Assembly: GCF_003569745.1 (NCBI RefSeq)
Contig: NZ_AP018498.1
Coordinates: forward strand, 992,001-1,056,000
Direction of reading: 5' to 3'
Source of the DNA: Altererythrobacter sp. B11
GTDB taxonomy: Bacteria; Pseudomonadota; Alphaproteobacteria; Sphingomonadales; Sphingomonadaceae
DNA: 64,000 bases
The notes beneath the pieces are model-generated. The model made no database searches and was not told where the DNA came from. It worked only from the letters and a program-made list of their open reading frames with translations. Of the stretch, positions 16,771-25,427 are shown one piece after another (position 1 is the first letter of the stretch; every line of letters begins with the position of its first letter). A program made the position numbers and the translations under genes.

Positions 16771-18252
16771 ATGGCACAATTCCCGGACACGCCAAATTTT
16801 ACCGGCTTCAACACGCCCTCGCGCGTCGAGGCCGATATCAAGGACCTGCAGCACACGGGCACGATTCCGCCCGAGCTGGACGGGGCGTTCTTCCGGGTGC
16901 AGCCCGATCCGCAGTTCCCGCCGATGCTGGGCGACGACATCGCCTTCAACGGCGATGGCATGATCAGCCGCTTCCATTTCCATGACGGCCAGTGCGATTT
17001 CCGCCAGCGCTGGGCGCAGACCGACAAGTGGAAGGCGGAACGCGCCGCCGGCCGCGGCCTCTATGGCAAGTATCGCAATCCGCTGACCGACGATCCTTCG
17101 GTGAAGGGCTCGATCCGCTCCACCGCCAACACCAACGCCTGGATATTCGCCGGCAAGCTGTGGGCGATGAAGGAAGACAGTCCGGCGCTGCTGATGGACC
17201 CGGTGACGATGGAGACCGAGGGGTTCGAGAAGTTCGGCGGCAAGATGACCGGCCAGACCTTCACCGCGCATCCCAAGATCGACCCCCACACCGGCAACAT
17301 GGTGGCGATCGGCTATGCCGCCAGCGGCCTGTGCAGCGAGGATGTGACCTATTACGAGGTGAATCCGGAGGGCGAGCTGGTCCGCGAAGTGTGGTTCAAG
17401 GTGCCCTATTACTGCATGATGCATGATTTCGGCGTCACCGAAGATTACCTCGTGCTGCACATCGTGCCCTCCATCGGCTCGTGGGAGCGGCTGGAGAAGG
17501 GCCTGCCGCACTTCGGCTTCGACACCACAATGCCGGTCTATCTGGGTGTCATCCCCCGCCGCGACGATGTGCGGGACGAGGATATCCGCTGGTTCAAGCG
17601 CGACAATTGCTTCGCCAGCCATGTGCTGAACGCCTGGCAGGAAGGCACGAAGATCCACTTCGTGGTGCCGGAAGCGAAGAACAACATGTTCCCCTTCTTC
17701 CCCGACGTGCACGGTGCGCCGTTCAACGGCGTGGAAGCGATGAGCAAGCTGACCGACTGGGTGGTGGACCTTGCCAGCAATGGCGAGGACTTCGCCGAGA
17801 TCAACCGGCTGACCGACACGGCCAGCGAGTTCCCGCGGATCGACGATCGCTATACTGGCCTCAAGAACCGCTATGGCTGGGGGCTGGAAATGGACATGAG
17901 CCGCCCGAACGAGCTGCGAGGCGGCAGCGCCGGCGGATTCCTGATGAACTGCCTGTTCCTGAAGGACCTGGAAACGGGCGCCGAACAGCATTGGTGGTGC
18001 GGCCCCGTCAGCAGCTTGCAGGAACCCTGCTTCATCCCGCGCAGCAAGGATGCGCCCGAAGGCGATGGCTGGATCGTGATGGTCTGCAACCGGCTGGAAG
18101 ATCACCGCAGCGACCTGCTGCTGTTCGACGCGCTGGATATCGAGAAGGGTCCGATCGCCACGATCCAGGTGCCCATCCGCCTGCGCTTCGGCCTGCACGG
18201 CAATTTCGCCCGCAGCGAGGATATCGGCCTGAAAGTTCCCGAGCCGGCCTGA
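16771..18252 (+). CDS. lsdA: Lignostilbene alpha,beta-dioxygenase (carotenoid-cleavage oxygenase family)
   Basis: Non-heme Fe(II) enzyme that splits the central double bond of 4-hydroxystilbenes such as lignostilbene, giving two aromatic aldehydes (vanillin from lignostilbene). The 493-aa protein has the four-His iron set: His167 (TAHPKID), His218 (MMHDFGV), His284 (ASHVLNAW) and His476 (GLHGNFA). From memory of LsdA work, Phe59, Tyr101 and Lys134 contact the substrate's 4-hydroxyl ring; all three are at the same positions here. That argues for a true stilbene enzyme rather than a carotenoid oxygenase. RBS AAGGAG before ATG 16771. Whether it matches LsdA or LsdD in specificity is open. Confidence 0.9.
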   Translation: MAQFPDTPNFTGFNTPSRVEADIKDLQHTGTIPPELDGAFFRVQPDPQFPPMLGDDIAFNGDGMISRFHFHDGQCDFRQRWAQTDKWKAERAAGRGLYGKYRNPLTDDPSVKGSIRSTANTNAWIFAGKLWAMKEDSPALLMDPVTMETEGFEKFGGKMTGQTFTAHPKIDPHTGNMVAIGYAASGLCSEDVTYYEVNPEGELVREVWFKVPYYCMMHDFGVTEDYLVLHIVPSIGSWERLEKGLPHFGFDTTMPVYLGVIPRRDDVRDEDIRWFKRDNCFASHVLNAWQEGTKIHFVVPEAKNNMFPFFPDVHGAPFNGVEAMSKLTDWVVDLASNGEDFAEINRLTDTASEFPRIDDRYTGLKNRYGWGLEMDMSRPNELRGGSAGGFLMNCLFLKDLETGAEQHWWCGPVSSLQEPCFIPRSKDAPEGDGWIVMVCNRLEDHRSDLLLFDALDIEKGPIATIQVPIRLRFGLHGNFARSEDIGLKVPEPA

Positions 18253-18321
18253 TAGCCGGCTAAGTTCGGGCGGCGCCCGGCAGAGCTTGCGGAGGCGAGC
18301 GGTCCCCGGCCATGGTGGCCC

Positions 18322-19347
18322 GTGGGATTCGCTCGCCTTCTCCTTGCCTGCTGTGTGCTGCTGTGCGGTGCGCCCGCTGTCGCGGGAGAGGCAGCGGCCT
18401 ATCATCCGCCACGCACCGCCTGGGGCGATCCCGATCTTCGCGGCACCTGGCCGATCCAGAACATCAATGATGCCCGAATTCCGCTGGAGCGCTCGGCGGA
18501 GATGGGGGAACGGGCCCGGCTGACGGAGAAGGAATTCGCCGAGCGGGTGGCGCGGGCGGAAAAGTCCGACGGCGAATACGCCAATGACATTCATAATTCC
18601 GGCACGCAGGGCCTCGCGGATTGGCTGCGCCATTCGCGCACCGGCCATCAGACTTCGCTGCTCGTCAGCCCGCCGGACGGGCGGCTGCCGCCGCTGACGC
18701 CGGAGGCCCAGGCGCTGTTCGCGGCCGGCCGGTCGAGCTGGAAGGAGGGGCAGGCCTTCGACTGGGTCAGCGACATGGACGCGTTCGATCGCTGCATCAC
18801 GCGCGGCTTCCCCGCGATGATGCTGCCCAAGCCCTACAACAACGGCCTGCGCATCTTCCAATCACCCGGCTACGTGGTGCTGCAGCTGGAGATGTTCGGC
18901 ACGCGTATCGTTCGGCTGGGGGAGGGCGCCCGCTGGCCCGATCCGGTGCGCGGCTGGTATGGCGACAGCCGCGGCCGCTGGGAAGGCGACACGCTGGTGA
19001 TCGAGACGACCAACATCGTCACTGGCGACGGCGCGAGCCGTGACGTGGCGCATCGGGCGGCCTCTCCCCTGCCGAACCGCAATTTCAGCACGCTGCCGAT
19101 GGGGCCACAGGCGCGCACCACCGAGCGCCTGACCATGACCGGTCCGGATACGATCGCCTACGAGGTCACCTTCAGCGATCCGGCCGTGTTCACCCGGTCG
19201 TGGACGGCGGCCTTCGAATGGACCCGCGACAGTTCCTATCAGATCTACGAATACGCCTGCCACGAGCGGAATGACCATGTGCGCACGCTAATCGAAACCT
19301 CGCGCGCGGCACGGCGTAGCCAGCCTGCTGAGCGCGCTGCCCAATAG
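18322..19347 (+). CDS. Exported protein of unknown function next to lignostilbene dioxygenase
   Basis: 341 aa from a GTG at 18322. The first 21 residues (GFARLLLACCVLLCGAPAVA) form a cleavable signal peptide, so the mature protein is periplasmic. Recognisable blocks are RTAWGDPDLRGTWPIQNIND, a middle DRCITRGFPAMMLPKPYNNG, GWYGDSRGRWEGDTLVIETT and a C-terminal YEYACHERND. The 'D-L-R-G-x-W' start and 'W-E-G-D-T-L-V-I-E-T' block are recurrent in a family of uncharacterised bacterial exported proteins. No catalytic motif is evident. It starts 69 bp after the dioxygenase stop in the same direction, so co-expression is likely. Confidence 0.75.
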   Translation: MGFARLLLACCVLLCGAPAVAGEAAAYHPPRTAWGDPDLRGTWPIQNINDARIPLERSAEMGERARLTEKEFAERVARAEKSDGEYANDIHNSGTQGLADWLRHSRTGHQTSLLVSPPDGRLPPLTPEAQALFAAGRSSWKEGQAFDWVSDMDAFDRCITRGFPAMMLPKPYNNGLRIFQSPGYVVLQLEMFGTRIVRLGEGARWPDPVRGWYGDSRGRWEGDTLVIETTNIVTGDGASRDVAHRAASPLPNRNFSTLPMGPQARTTERLTMTGPDTIAYEVTFSDPAVFTRSWTAAFEWTRDSSYQIYEYACHERNDHVRTLIETSRAARRSQPAERAAQ

Positions 19348-19387
19348 CGGCATTGCCAACGCCGCGCGGCGCAGGCACGAAAGCGCC

Positions 19388-20170
19388 ATGACGAATGATC
19401 GACTGGTTCCGGATTGTTGGCTGTCCGACATGGATGGCGTGCTGGTGCGCGAAGGGGAGGCCGTGCCCGGCGCAGCCGAATTCGTGGCCCGGCTGGTGGA
19501 GAAGCGCCGCCGCTTCCTGCTGCTGACCAACAATTCCATCTGGACCCCGCGCGATCTTGCCGCCCGGCTGGAGCGATCGGGCCTGCATGTGCCGGAGGAA
19601 TCGATCTGGACCAGCGCACTCGCCACGGCCGATTTCCTCAGCCAGCAGACGCCGGGCGGCACGGCCTTCGTGATCGGGGAAGCGGGGCTGACCACCGCGC
19701 TGCACGATGTGGGATACACGCTCACCGATGTGCGGCCGGATTATGTGGTGGTGGGCGAGTTGCGCAGCTATTCCTTCGAAGCGATCACCAAGGCGATCCG
19801 CCTGATCGGCAAGGGATCGCGTTTCATCGCCACCAATCCGGATGTCAGCGGCCCTTCGCCCGACGGGCCGATACCGGCGACCGGCGCGGTGGCCGCGATG
19901 ATCACCGCCGCAACGGGGGCGAAACCCTATTTCGTGGGCAAGCCCAATCCGATGATGTTCCGTTCGGCCATGAACCGCATTCAGGGGCATGCCCAATCCG
20001 CGGTGATGATCGGCGATCGCATGGATACCGACATCGTGGCGGGCATGGAGGCGGGGCTGGAAACGATCTTGGTGCTCACCGGCTCGACCAAGGAAGCGGA
20101 CATCGCCCGCTTCCCCTATCGCCCAAGCCGCGTGCTCGGCTCCATCGCTGAGGTCGTGGACCTGGTGTAG
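19388..20170 (+). CDS. HAD-family (NagD-like, subclass IIA) phosphatase
   Basis: 260 aa. HAD motifs: DMDGVL with nucleophile Asp14, LLTNNS (motif II), the Lys of GKPNPMMF (motif III) and GDRMDTDIVAGMEAG (motif IV). The large C2B cap between motifs II and III is typical of NagD/4-nitrophenylphosphatase proteins that hydrolyse small phosphates such as UMP or phosphoglycolate. The substrate cannot be inferred from sequence. It lies 40 bp after the exported protein gene, same strand. A link to aromatic catabolism is not evident. Confidence 0.9.
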   Translation: MTNDRLVPDCWLSDMDGVLVREGEAVPGAAEFVARLVEKRRRFLLLTNNSIWTPRDLAARLERSGLHVPEESIWTSALATADFLSQQTPGGTAFVIGEAGLTTALHDVGYTLTDVRPDYVVVGELRSYSFEAITKAIRLIGKGSRFIATNPDVSGPSPDGPIPATGAVAAMITAATGAKPYFVGKPNPMMFRSAMNRIQGHAQSAVMIGDRMDTDIVAGMEAGLETILVLTGSTKEADIARFPYRPSRVLGSIAEVVDLV

Positions 20171-20204
20171 CGACGGCGCCGAGCCGGGTGGGGTGGGGCG
20201 GCGC

Positions 20205-21863
20205 TCAGGCCGCCACCGCCTCCTTCGCGTCCGCCAGCACCAGGTCGGCGCCTTTTTCCGCGACCATGATCGTGGGGGCATTGGTGTTGCCGCTGGGGAT
20301 CTTCGGGAAGACCGAAGCGTCGATCACCCGCAGCCCCTCGACGCCGCGCAGCCGCAGCTGCGGATCCAGCGGGAAGCGTTCGTCCCCCATCGCGACCGTG
20401 CCCACCGCGTGATACAGCGTGCCGCCGGCGACCTTGGCATATTCCAGCATCTGGTCGTCCGTTTCGCCGAAGGGATCGCCGGGAACCTTCAGATAGCGCG
20501 CCAGCGCCGGCTGCTGCCAGATCTTGCGGACGAGCTTGAGCTGATCGACCACGCTCTGCCGGTCGATCGGATCGGACAGATAGTTCGGCACGATCCGCGG
20601 CGTTTCCATGCCATCGCGTGACTTGGCGTGAATGGATCCGCGCGATTCCGGCCGCAGCTGGCAGGGGTTGGAGGCCATGCCCGGTTCCTTGTCCAGCCGC
20701 AGACCCTGATATTCGTTGAGATAGGCCAGATCCATGCTGGCCGCCATCACGTGGATCTGGATATCGGGGAAGTCCAGCTCCTCCCGGCTCTTGGCGAAGA
20801 CGCAGCCGTGACCGACCGCGTAGGACAGCAGGCCCTTGCGGCTGACGCCGTATTTGGCGATCTGGCCGAGCAGCTTCACGCCGCGGCTGAGGTGATTGAT
20901 CGAGTGGGCCTCTTCCTTGAGATAGGCCTGGCAGCCGATCATGAAGTGATCCTGCAGGTTCTCGCCCACCATGGGCGATTCATGCACCACTTCGACGCCC
21001 AGTTCCTTCAGCAGGTCGCCCCGGCCCACGCCTGAAATCTCAAGCAGCTTGGGGCTTTCCACCGCGCCTGCCGCCAGGATCACTTCGCGCCGCACCATCA
21101 CCTTGCGCGTCTCGCCGCCCTGGCGAAATTCCACGCCCACGGCCTTCTTGCCTTCGAACAGGAGGCGGGTGGTCATCGCGCGGGTTTCCACCAGCAGGTT
21201 TTCCCGCCCCATGGCCGGGTGGAGGTAGGCAACGGCGGCGGAATGGCGGCGGCCGTTCTTGGCGGTCATCTGGAAGAAACTGACGCCTTCCTGGTTCCCG
21301 TCGTTCAGATCTTCCTTGTAGGGAATGCCCGCTTCCACGCAGGCTTCCACCAGCGCCGCGCTGACCGGATGCTGTTCGGGAAAGTCCGAGACATTGAGCG
21401 GACCGCCCACGCCGTGGAATTCGTTCTCCCCCCGCTCCTGATTCTGGCTCTTGCGGAAATAGGGGAGCACATCGTCCCAGCTCCAGCCGCGGGCGCCCAT
21501 CTGGGCCCAGCCGTCATAATCCGCCGATTGCCCGCGGACATACAGCAGGCCGTTGATGGAGCTCGACCCGCCCAGCACCTTGCCCTTGGGCCATTTGTGC
21601 TTGCGGTTGCCCGACCCCTCGTCGACCTCCGTCTCGTAAAGCCAGTTGACCTTCGGGTCGTTCAGCGTCTTGCCGAAGCCGATGGGGGTGTGGATCATCA
21701 CGTTGGACATGAACTGGCTGGGTTCGCGCAGCGGCCGATCGTCCCCGCCTGCTTCCAGCAGCACCACCTTGAATTCGCCGCTGGCCGTCAGCCGGTTTGC
21801 CAGCACGCAGCCCGCGCTGCCCGCGCCCACGATGACATAGTCCGCATACAGATCCGCTGCCAC
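20205..21863 (-). CDS. GMC-family FAD oxidoreductase, PhcC/PhcD-like candidate
   Basis: FAD-dependent alcohol oxidase or dehydrogenase, 552 aa. N-terminal FAD fold DYVIVGAGSAGCVLANRLT, GMC signature 1 (GKVLGGSSSINGLLYVRG) and the catalytic His/Asn region (GGTLYHAVGT; PSGNTNAPTIM). GTG start at 21863 behind GAGGAG. In Sphingobium SYK-6, GMC proteins PhcC and PhcD oxidise the gamma-alcohol of the lignin phenylcoumaran DCA-C, each for one enantiomer. This gene is divergent from a DUF3237 gene, the family of the next enzymes in that pathway. The same pairing recurs at 34.8-38.1 kb. Family certain, substrate inferred; choline dehydrogenase is a less likely alternative. Confidence 0.9.
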   Translation of the reverse strand: MAADLYADYVIVGAGSAGCVLANRLTASGEFKVVLLEAGGDDRPLREPSQFMSNVMIHTPIGFGKTLNDPKVNWLYETEVDEGSGNRKHKWPKGKVLGGSSSINGLLYVRGQSADYDGWAQMGARGWSWDDVLPYFRKSQNQERGENEFHGVGGPLNVSDFPEQHPVSAALVEACVEAGIPYKEDLNDGNQEGVSFFQMTAKNGRRHSAAVAYLHPAMGRENLLVETRAMTTRLLFEGKKAVGVEFRQGGETRKVMVRREVILAAGAVESPKLLEISGVGRGDLLKELGVEVVHESPMVGENLQDHFMIGCQAYLKEEAHSINHLSRGVKLLGQIAKYGVSRKGLLSYAVGHGCVFAKSREELDFPDIQIHVMAASMDLAYLNEYQGLRLDKEPGMASNPCQLRPESRGSIHAKSRDGMETPRIVPNYLSDPIDRQSVVDQLKLVRKIWQQPALARYLKVPGDPFGETDDQMLEYAKVAGGTLYHAVGTVAMGDERFPLDPQLRLRGVEGLRVIDASVFPKIPSGNTNAPTIMVAEKGADLVLADAKEAVAA

Positions 21864-21974
21864 TTCTTGCTCCTCTCGTCAGTTCCGCGCACGTCAGGCG
21901 CGCGCTTGCTTGCCCAATGCGCCGGGACCATTACCCTGTCCACTTGCATGAAAGCATGGCTGGAGGACGGGACA

Positions 21975-22436
21975 TTGATCAAGCCCAATCTTGAGTTTGT
22001 TTACGAGGCGGGCGGCGATCTCGAACCGCCGCGGGAAATCGGCAAGGTGGTGGATGGCACACGGCGCATCATCCCGATCCTGGCCGGGGGATATGTGAAG
22101 GGGCCGAAGATCAGCGGCCGGCTGATGGGCAATTCGGCGGACTGGCAGCTCACCCGGCACGACGGGGTGACGGTGGCCGACGCCATCTATGCCATTGAAA
22201 CCGATGACGGCGCGCTGATCCAGATCCGCAACAAGGGCCTGCGCCATGGCCCGCCGGAGGTGATGGACCGGCTGCGGCGCGGGGAAGAGGTGGACCCGGC
22301 CGAATATTATTTCCGCACCGTGCCCGAATTCATCGCGCCCGAAGGGCCGTACGACTGGCTCAACAAGTCGATCTTCGTCTGCTCCGGCGCGCGCTATGCC
22401 AGCGGCATCCGCTTGTGGGTGTGGCGCGTCACCTGA
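21975..22436 (+). CDS. DUF3237 protein, PhcF/PhcG-like decarboxylase candidate
   Basis: About 153 aa in a beta-barrel-like DUF3237 (UPF0311) pattern: PNLEFVYEAGGDLEPPREIG, GGYVKGPKISGRLMGNSADW, DAIYAIETDDGALIQIRNKG and a Y-F-R-T-x-P-E-F block. The start is probably TTG 21975 with GGAGG 8 bases upstream; ATG 21948 lacks a site. In SYK-6 the DUF3237 proteins PhcF and PhcG decarboxylate the oxidised phenylcoumaran to a stilbene, as I recall the published work. Divergence from a GMC oxidase gene and nearness to a lignostilbene dioxygenase support the same role here. Most DUF3237 proteins have no known function. Confidence 0.75.
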   Translation: MIKPNLEFVYEAGGDLEPPREIGKVVDGTRRIIPILAGGYVKGPKISGRLMGNSADWQLTRHDGVTVADAIYAIETDDGALIQIRNKGLRHGPPEVMDRLRRGEEVDPAEYYFRTVPEFIAPEGPYDWLNKSIFVCSGARYASGIRLWVWRVT

Positions 22437-22599
22437 GCCGGGGGCATCTGCCGCGATAAACCCTTAATTATCGACTCGCGTCGTATGGCGGTGGAATCGG
22501 GGGGATCGCCCGGCTGGTCTCGAGCCGGCCGGCGTTAGCCCCGTGCTGGCTTTGGGGGCGCAGCATCTCGCGCGTGCCTCCGCTGGGAACGGGGGGTAG

Positions 22600-23874
22600 A
22601 TGGAACGGCGGATCAGTCCCGAAGAGGCACGCCTCGGCATGTATATCTGCGGCTTCGGCGGATCGTGGTTCGATCACCCGTTCTGGCGCGTGCGCTTCGT
22701 GCTGCGCAAGGACAGCGATCTGGAGCGGCTGCAGCAGTCCGGCGTGCCCTATGTGGTGATCGACGATGCGCTGGGGATAGGCCCCGTGGAGCCGGAGCCC
22801 GAGGCTGCGCCCTCACCCGCCGCGGCCCGTCCGCCCAGGAAAATGGCAGCGCCGCGCCGCCTTGCCGAACCCGCGCCTCGCCCGGCTCCTGCCGGGGACT
22901 ATGGCGCCGCGCAACAGGCGGCCGAACGGCGACAGGCGATTGCCCTCGTTTCCCGCTCCAAGAAGGTGATGCGCTATGTCTTCGAAGGCGCGCGGCTGGG
23001 CCGGGCGGTGAAGGTGGCGGAGGTGCTGGATGTGGTGGACGACATCACCCGCTCGGTCGAGCGCGCCCCGCGCACGCTGCTTGACGTGATCCGCCTCAAG
23101 AACCGGGACGAATATACCTATTTCCACTCGGTGGCGGTGTGCACGCTGATGGTCAATTTCGCCCGCCACCTGGGGCTGGGGGAAGAGGAAACACGCGAGC
23201 TGGGGCTGGCGGGCCTACTGCATGACATCGGCAAGATGAGCATTCCCGACGAGGTGCTGAACAAGCCCGACCGCCTGACGGACGAGGAATTCGCCGTGGT
23301 GCGGGCGCATCCGGAGCGCGGGTACAAAATGCTGAGCGAGACGCCGGAGGTAAGCGCCGCGGCGCTCGACGTGTGCCGCCACCATCACGAGAAGATGGAT
23401 GGGCGCGGCTACCCCTATGGCCTCGCGGCGGAGGATATTTCGCGGGCGGCCCGCATGGGGGCAATCTGCGACGTCTATGATGCGCTGACCTCCGACCGGA
23501 TCTACAAGGCTGCCTGGCATCCGTCGGAGGCGCTGGCGGCGATGTGGGGGTGGGAGGACCAGTTCGACCGCGCACTGCTGTTCGCCTTCATGCAGAGCCT
23601 CGCCGTGTTCCCCGAAGGCATGCTGGTGCGGATGCGCAGCAACCGGCTGGCGATCGTGCTGAAGAGCAAGCGACGCAACGCCCGCACCCGCGTACTATGC
23701 TTCTACAACACGTGCGAAGGCAGCTTCATCCCCGCCGAGGAAACGGTGCTTGGCCCCGGCCTCGCCAGCGACAGCATCGTCGCCCCCGCCACGCCCGAGG
23801 AATGGGGCCTGCGCGACTGGGAAGCGATGGCCGCGCGGCTGCTGGGTAGCGACGCCGTGCCGCTGGTGGCCTGA
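22600..23874 (+). CDS. HD-GYP cyclic di-GMP phosphodiesterase with DUF3391 N-terminus
   Basis: 424 aa. The N-terminal DUF3391 part (ISPEEARLGMYICGFGGSWF) is followed by an Ala/Pro-rich linker (about residues 66-105) and an HD-GYP domain: LLHDIGKMSIPDEVLNKP, HPERGYKML, CRHHHEKMDGRGYPYGL and ICDVYDALTSDR. All metal-binding residues are present, so it should hydrolyse cyclic di-GMP. The C-terminus (LVRMRSNRLAIVLKS) is typical for the DUF3391 group. It is cytoplasmic with no membrane segment. It has nothing obvious in common with the aromatic genes around it. The 163-bp gap before it (22437-22599) shows nothing clear. Confidence 0.92.
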   Translation: MERRISPEEARLGMYICGFGGSWFDHPFWRVRFVLRKDSDLERLQQSGVPYVVIDDALGIGPVEPEPEAAPSPAAARPPRKMAAPRRLAEPAPRPAPAGDYGAAQQAAERRQAIALVSRSKKVMRYVFEGARLGRAVKVAEVLDVVDDITRSVERAPRTLLDVIRLKNRDEYTYFHSVAVCTLMVNFARHLGLGEEETRELGLAGLLHDIGKMSIPDEVLNKPDRLTDEEFAVVRAHPERGYKMLSETPEVSAAALDVCRHHHEKMDGRGYPYGLAAEDISRAARMGAICDVYDALTSDRIYKAAWHPSEALAAMWGWEDQFDRALLFAFMQSLAVFPEGMLVRMRSNRLAIVLKSKRRNARTRVLCFYNTCEGSFIPAEETVLGPGLASDSIVAPATPEEWGLRDWEAMAARLLGSDAVPLVA

Positions 23875-23888
23875 GCCCGCCTCCGCGA

Positions 23889-25427
23889 TCAGGAAATCCG
23901 CACGTCGAGCAGGCTCGGCCCGCTTTGTGCCAGGCTCCAGGAGATGGCGGCGTCGAGATCGTCCACCGTATCCACCCGCCGCGCCGGCACGCCCTGCGCT
24001 TCGGCAAGCTGCACGAAGTCCAGCCCGCTGAGATCGCAGCCCGGCACATGGTTCATCCCGAACTCGCCCGCGAAGCCTGTCAATGCGGCATAGGCGGCGT
24101 TGTTGAGGATCACGAAGCTGACATTCGCCGCCTCCGCGCGGGCTGAGAACAGTCCCTGGATGGTGTACATCGCCGCCCCGTCGCCCAGCACGGCGATCAC
24201 CTTGTCCTCCTGGCCCAGCGCCACGCCCACGGCTGCCGGCAGCGAATAGCCCAGGCCGCCGCTGGCGCAGGTGTAGAACCCCCCTTCGCGCGTGATCGGC
24301 AGCGTATCGTGCACGGGCCCGCGGGCCGTGGGTGCCTCTTCCACGATCACCGCCTCTGCCGGGCGCAGCGCGGCAAGGCGGGACAGCACATGCGCGGCGG
24401 TCATCCCCGGCTCCGGCGTGCGCAGCTGGTGGCTTTCGCCGGCGAAGGCGCGCGCGGCAACCCGCCCGGCGAGCGCGTCGAGCCCCGCCGCGACATCGCC
24501 CAGTACGCCATAGCCGCCGGGCAGCGAGGCGAGGTGCTGCGGATCTTCGCTCAGCGCGGCCAGTCGCGCGTGCTCCGGCCAGTGCGGCCCGCTGCCTTCG
24601 ACATGGTAGGTAAAGACCGGGGCACCGGCGACGAGGATCGCATCATGCGGCGCCAGCAGGCCGCGGATCTTGTCCCGCCATGCGGGGAGGAAGCCGGCGA
24701 ATTGCGGATGGTTTTCGGGGAAAGCCTCCCGCGCGGCATAGGGCGCGGCCCACACGCTGGCCCCGCAGCGTTCGGCAAGCCGGATGGCGGCGTCCCAGCC
24801 GTGGCAATTGGCGACGCCGGTGCCCAGCACCAGCGCCGGACGCTCGGCCCCATCCAGCAGCGCGGCCAGTCGCTCGATCCCCGCAGGGTCGGGATAGGTC
24901 CGCAGTGCGAGATCGGGAAGGGCGGGCATTTCGCAATCCCGGTCCCAGTCGTCCACCGGGATGGACACGAACACCGGCCCCATCGGGGGTGTCAGCGCCA
25001 CGGCGAAGGCGCGGGCGAGGGCCAGCGGCACATCCTCCGCCCGGGCAGGCTCCACGGCGAACTTCACATAGGGGCGGGGGAATTCGGTCGGCCGCTCGGC
25101 AAACAGGAAGGGATCATGCGGCAGGATGCTGCGCGCCTGCTGCCCGGCGGTGACCACCACCGGCGCATTGTTCTTGTAGGCGGTGAAGAGGTTGCCCAGC
25201 GAATGGCCCGTGCCGGCGGAGCTGTGCAGGTTCACCAGCGCCGGCCGCCCGCTCGCGCGGGCATAACCATCGGCCATGCCCACCACCACGGCCTCGTTCA
25301 GCCCCATCACATAGGGGAAGGGCATGGCCTTGAGCATCGGCAGTTCGGTGCTGCCGGGATTGCCGAACAGGCGATCCACGCCGAAATGCTGGAAGACTTT
25401 GAAGGCGGCTTCACGGACTGTGGGCAT
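23889..25427 (-). CDS. Thiamine-diphosphate 2-oxoacid decarboxylase, benzoylformate decarboxylase-like
   Basis: 512 aa. The three ThDP-enzyme domains are present: LFGNPGSTELP at the start, the activating Glu45 in LNEAVVVG, LHSSAGTGHS, YHVEGSGP mid-protein and the ThDP/Mg motif VLGDGAAMYTIQGL. Ser26 of GNPGSTE and the His residues of LHSS and TYHVEG correspond to the catalytic Ser26, His70 and His281 of Pseudomonas benzoylformate decarboxylase (MdlC), pointing to an aromatic 2-oxoacid decarboxylase rather than acetolactate synthase. It abuts the MFS gene with no gap in the ligW operon. Possible substrate: an aroyl-formate from a lignin side chain (inference). Confidence 0.82.
   Translation of the reverse strand: MPTVREAAFKVFQHFGVDRLFGNPGSTELPMLKAMPFPYVMGLNEAVVVGMADGYARASGRPALVNLHSSAGTGHSLGNLFTAYKNNAPVVVTAGQQARSILPHDPFLFAERPTEFPRPYVKFAVEPARAEDVPLALARAFAVALTPPMGPVFVSIPVDDWDRDCEMPALPDLALRTYPDPAGIERLAALLDGAERPALVLGTGVANCHGWDAAIRLAERCGASVWAAPYAAREAFPENHPQFAGFLPAWRDKIRGLLAPHDAILVAGAPVFTYHVEGSGPHWPEHARLAALSEDPQHLASLPGGYGVLGDVAAGLDALAGRVAARAFAGESHQLRTPEPGMTAAHVLSRLAALRPAEAVIVEEAPTARGPVHDTLPITREGGFYTCASGGLGYSLPAAVGVALGQEDKVIAVLGDGAAMYTIQGLFSARAEAANVSFVILNNAAYAALTGFAGEFGMNHVPGCDLSGLDFVQLAEAQGVPARRVDTVDDLDAAISWSLAQSGPSLLDVRIS

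Noticed and set aside
16771-18252. Carotenoid cleavage dioxygenase acting on carotenoids
   Set aside because: Lys134 and Tyr101 of the 4-hydroxystilbene site are kept and the neighbours are aromatic/C1 genes.
23889-25427. Acetolactate synthase large subunit
   Set aside because: The Ser26-type GNPGSTELP start and the paired His residues fit benzoylformate decarboxylase, and no small subunit gene is near.
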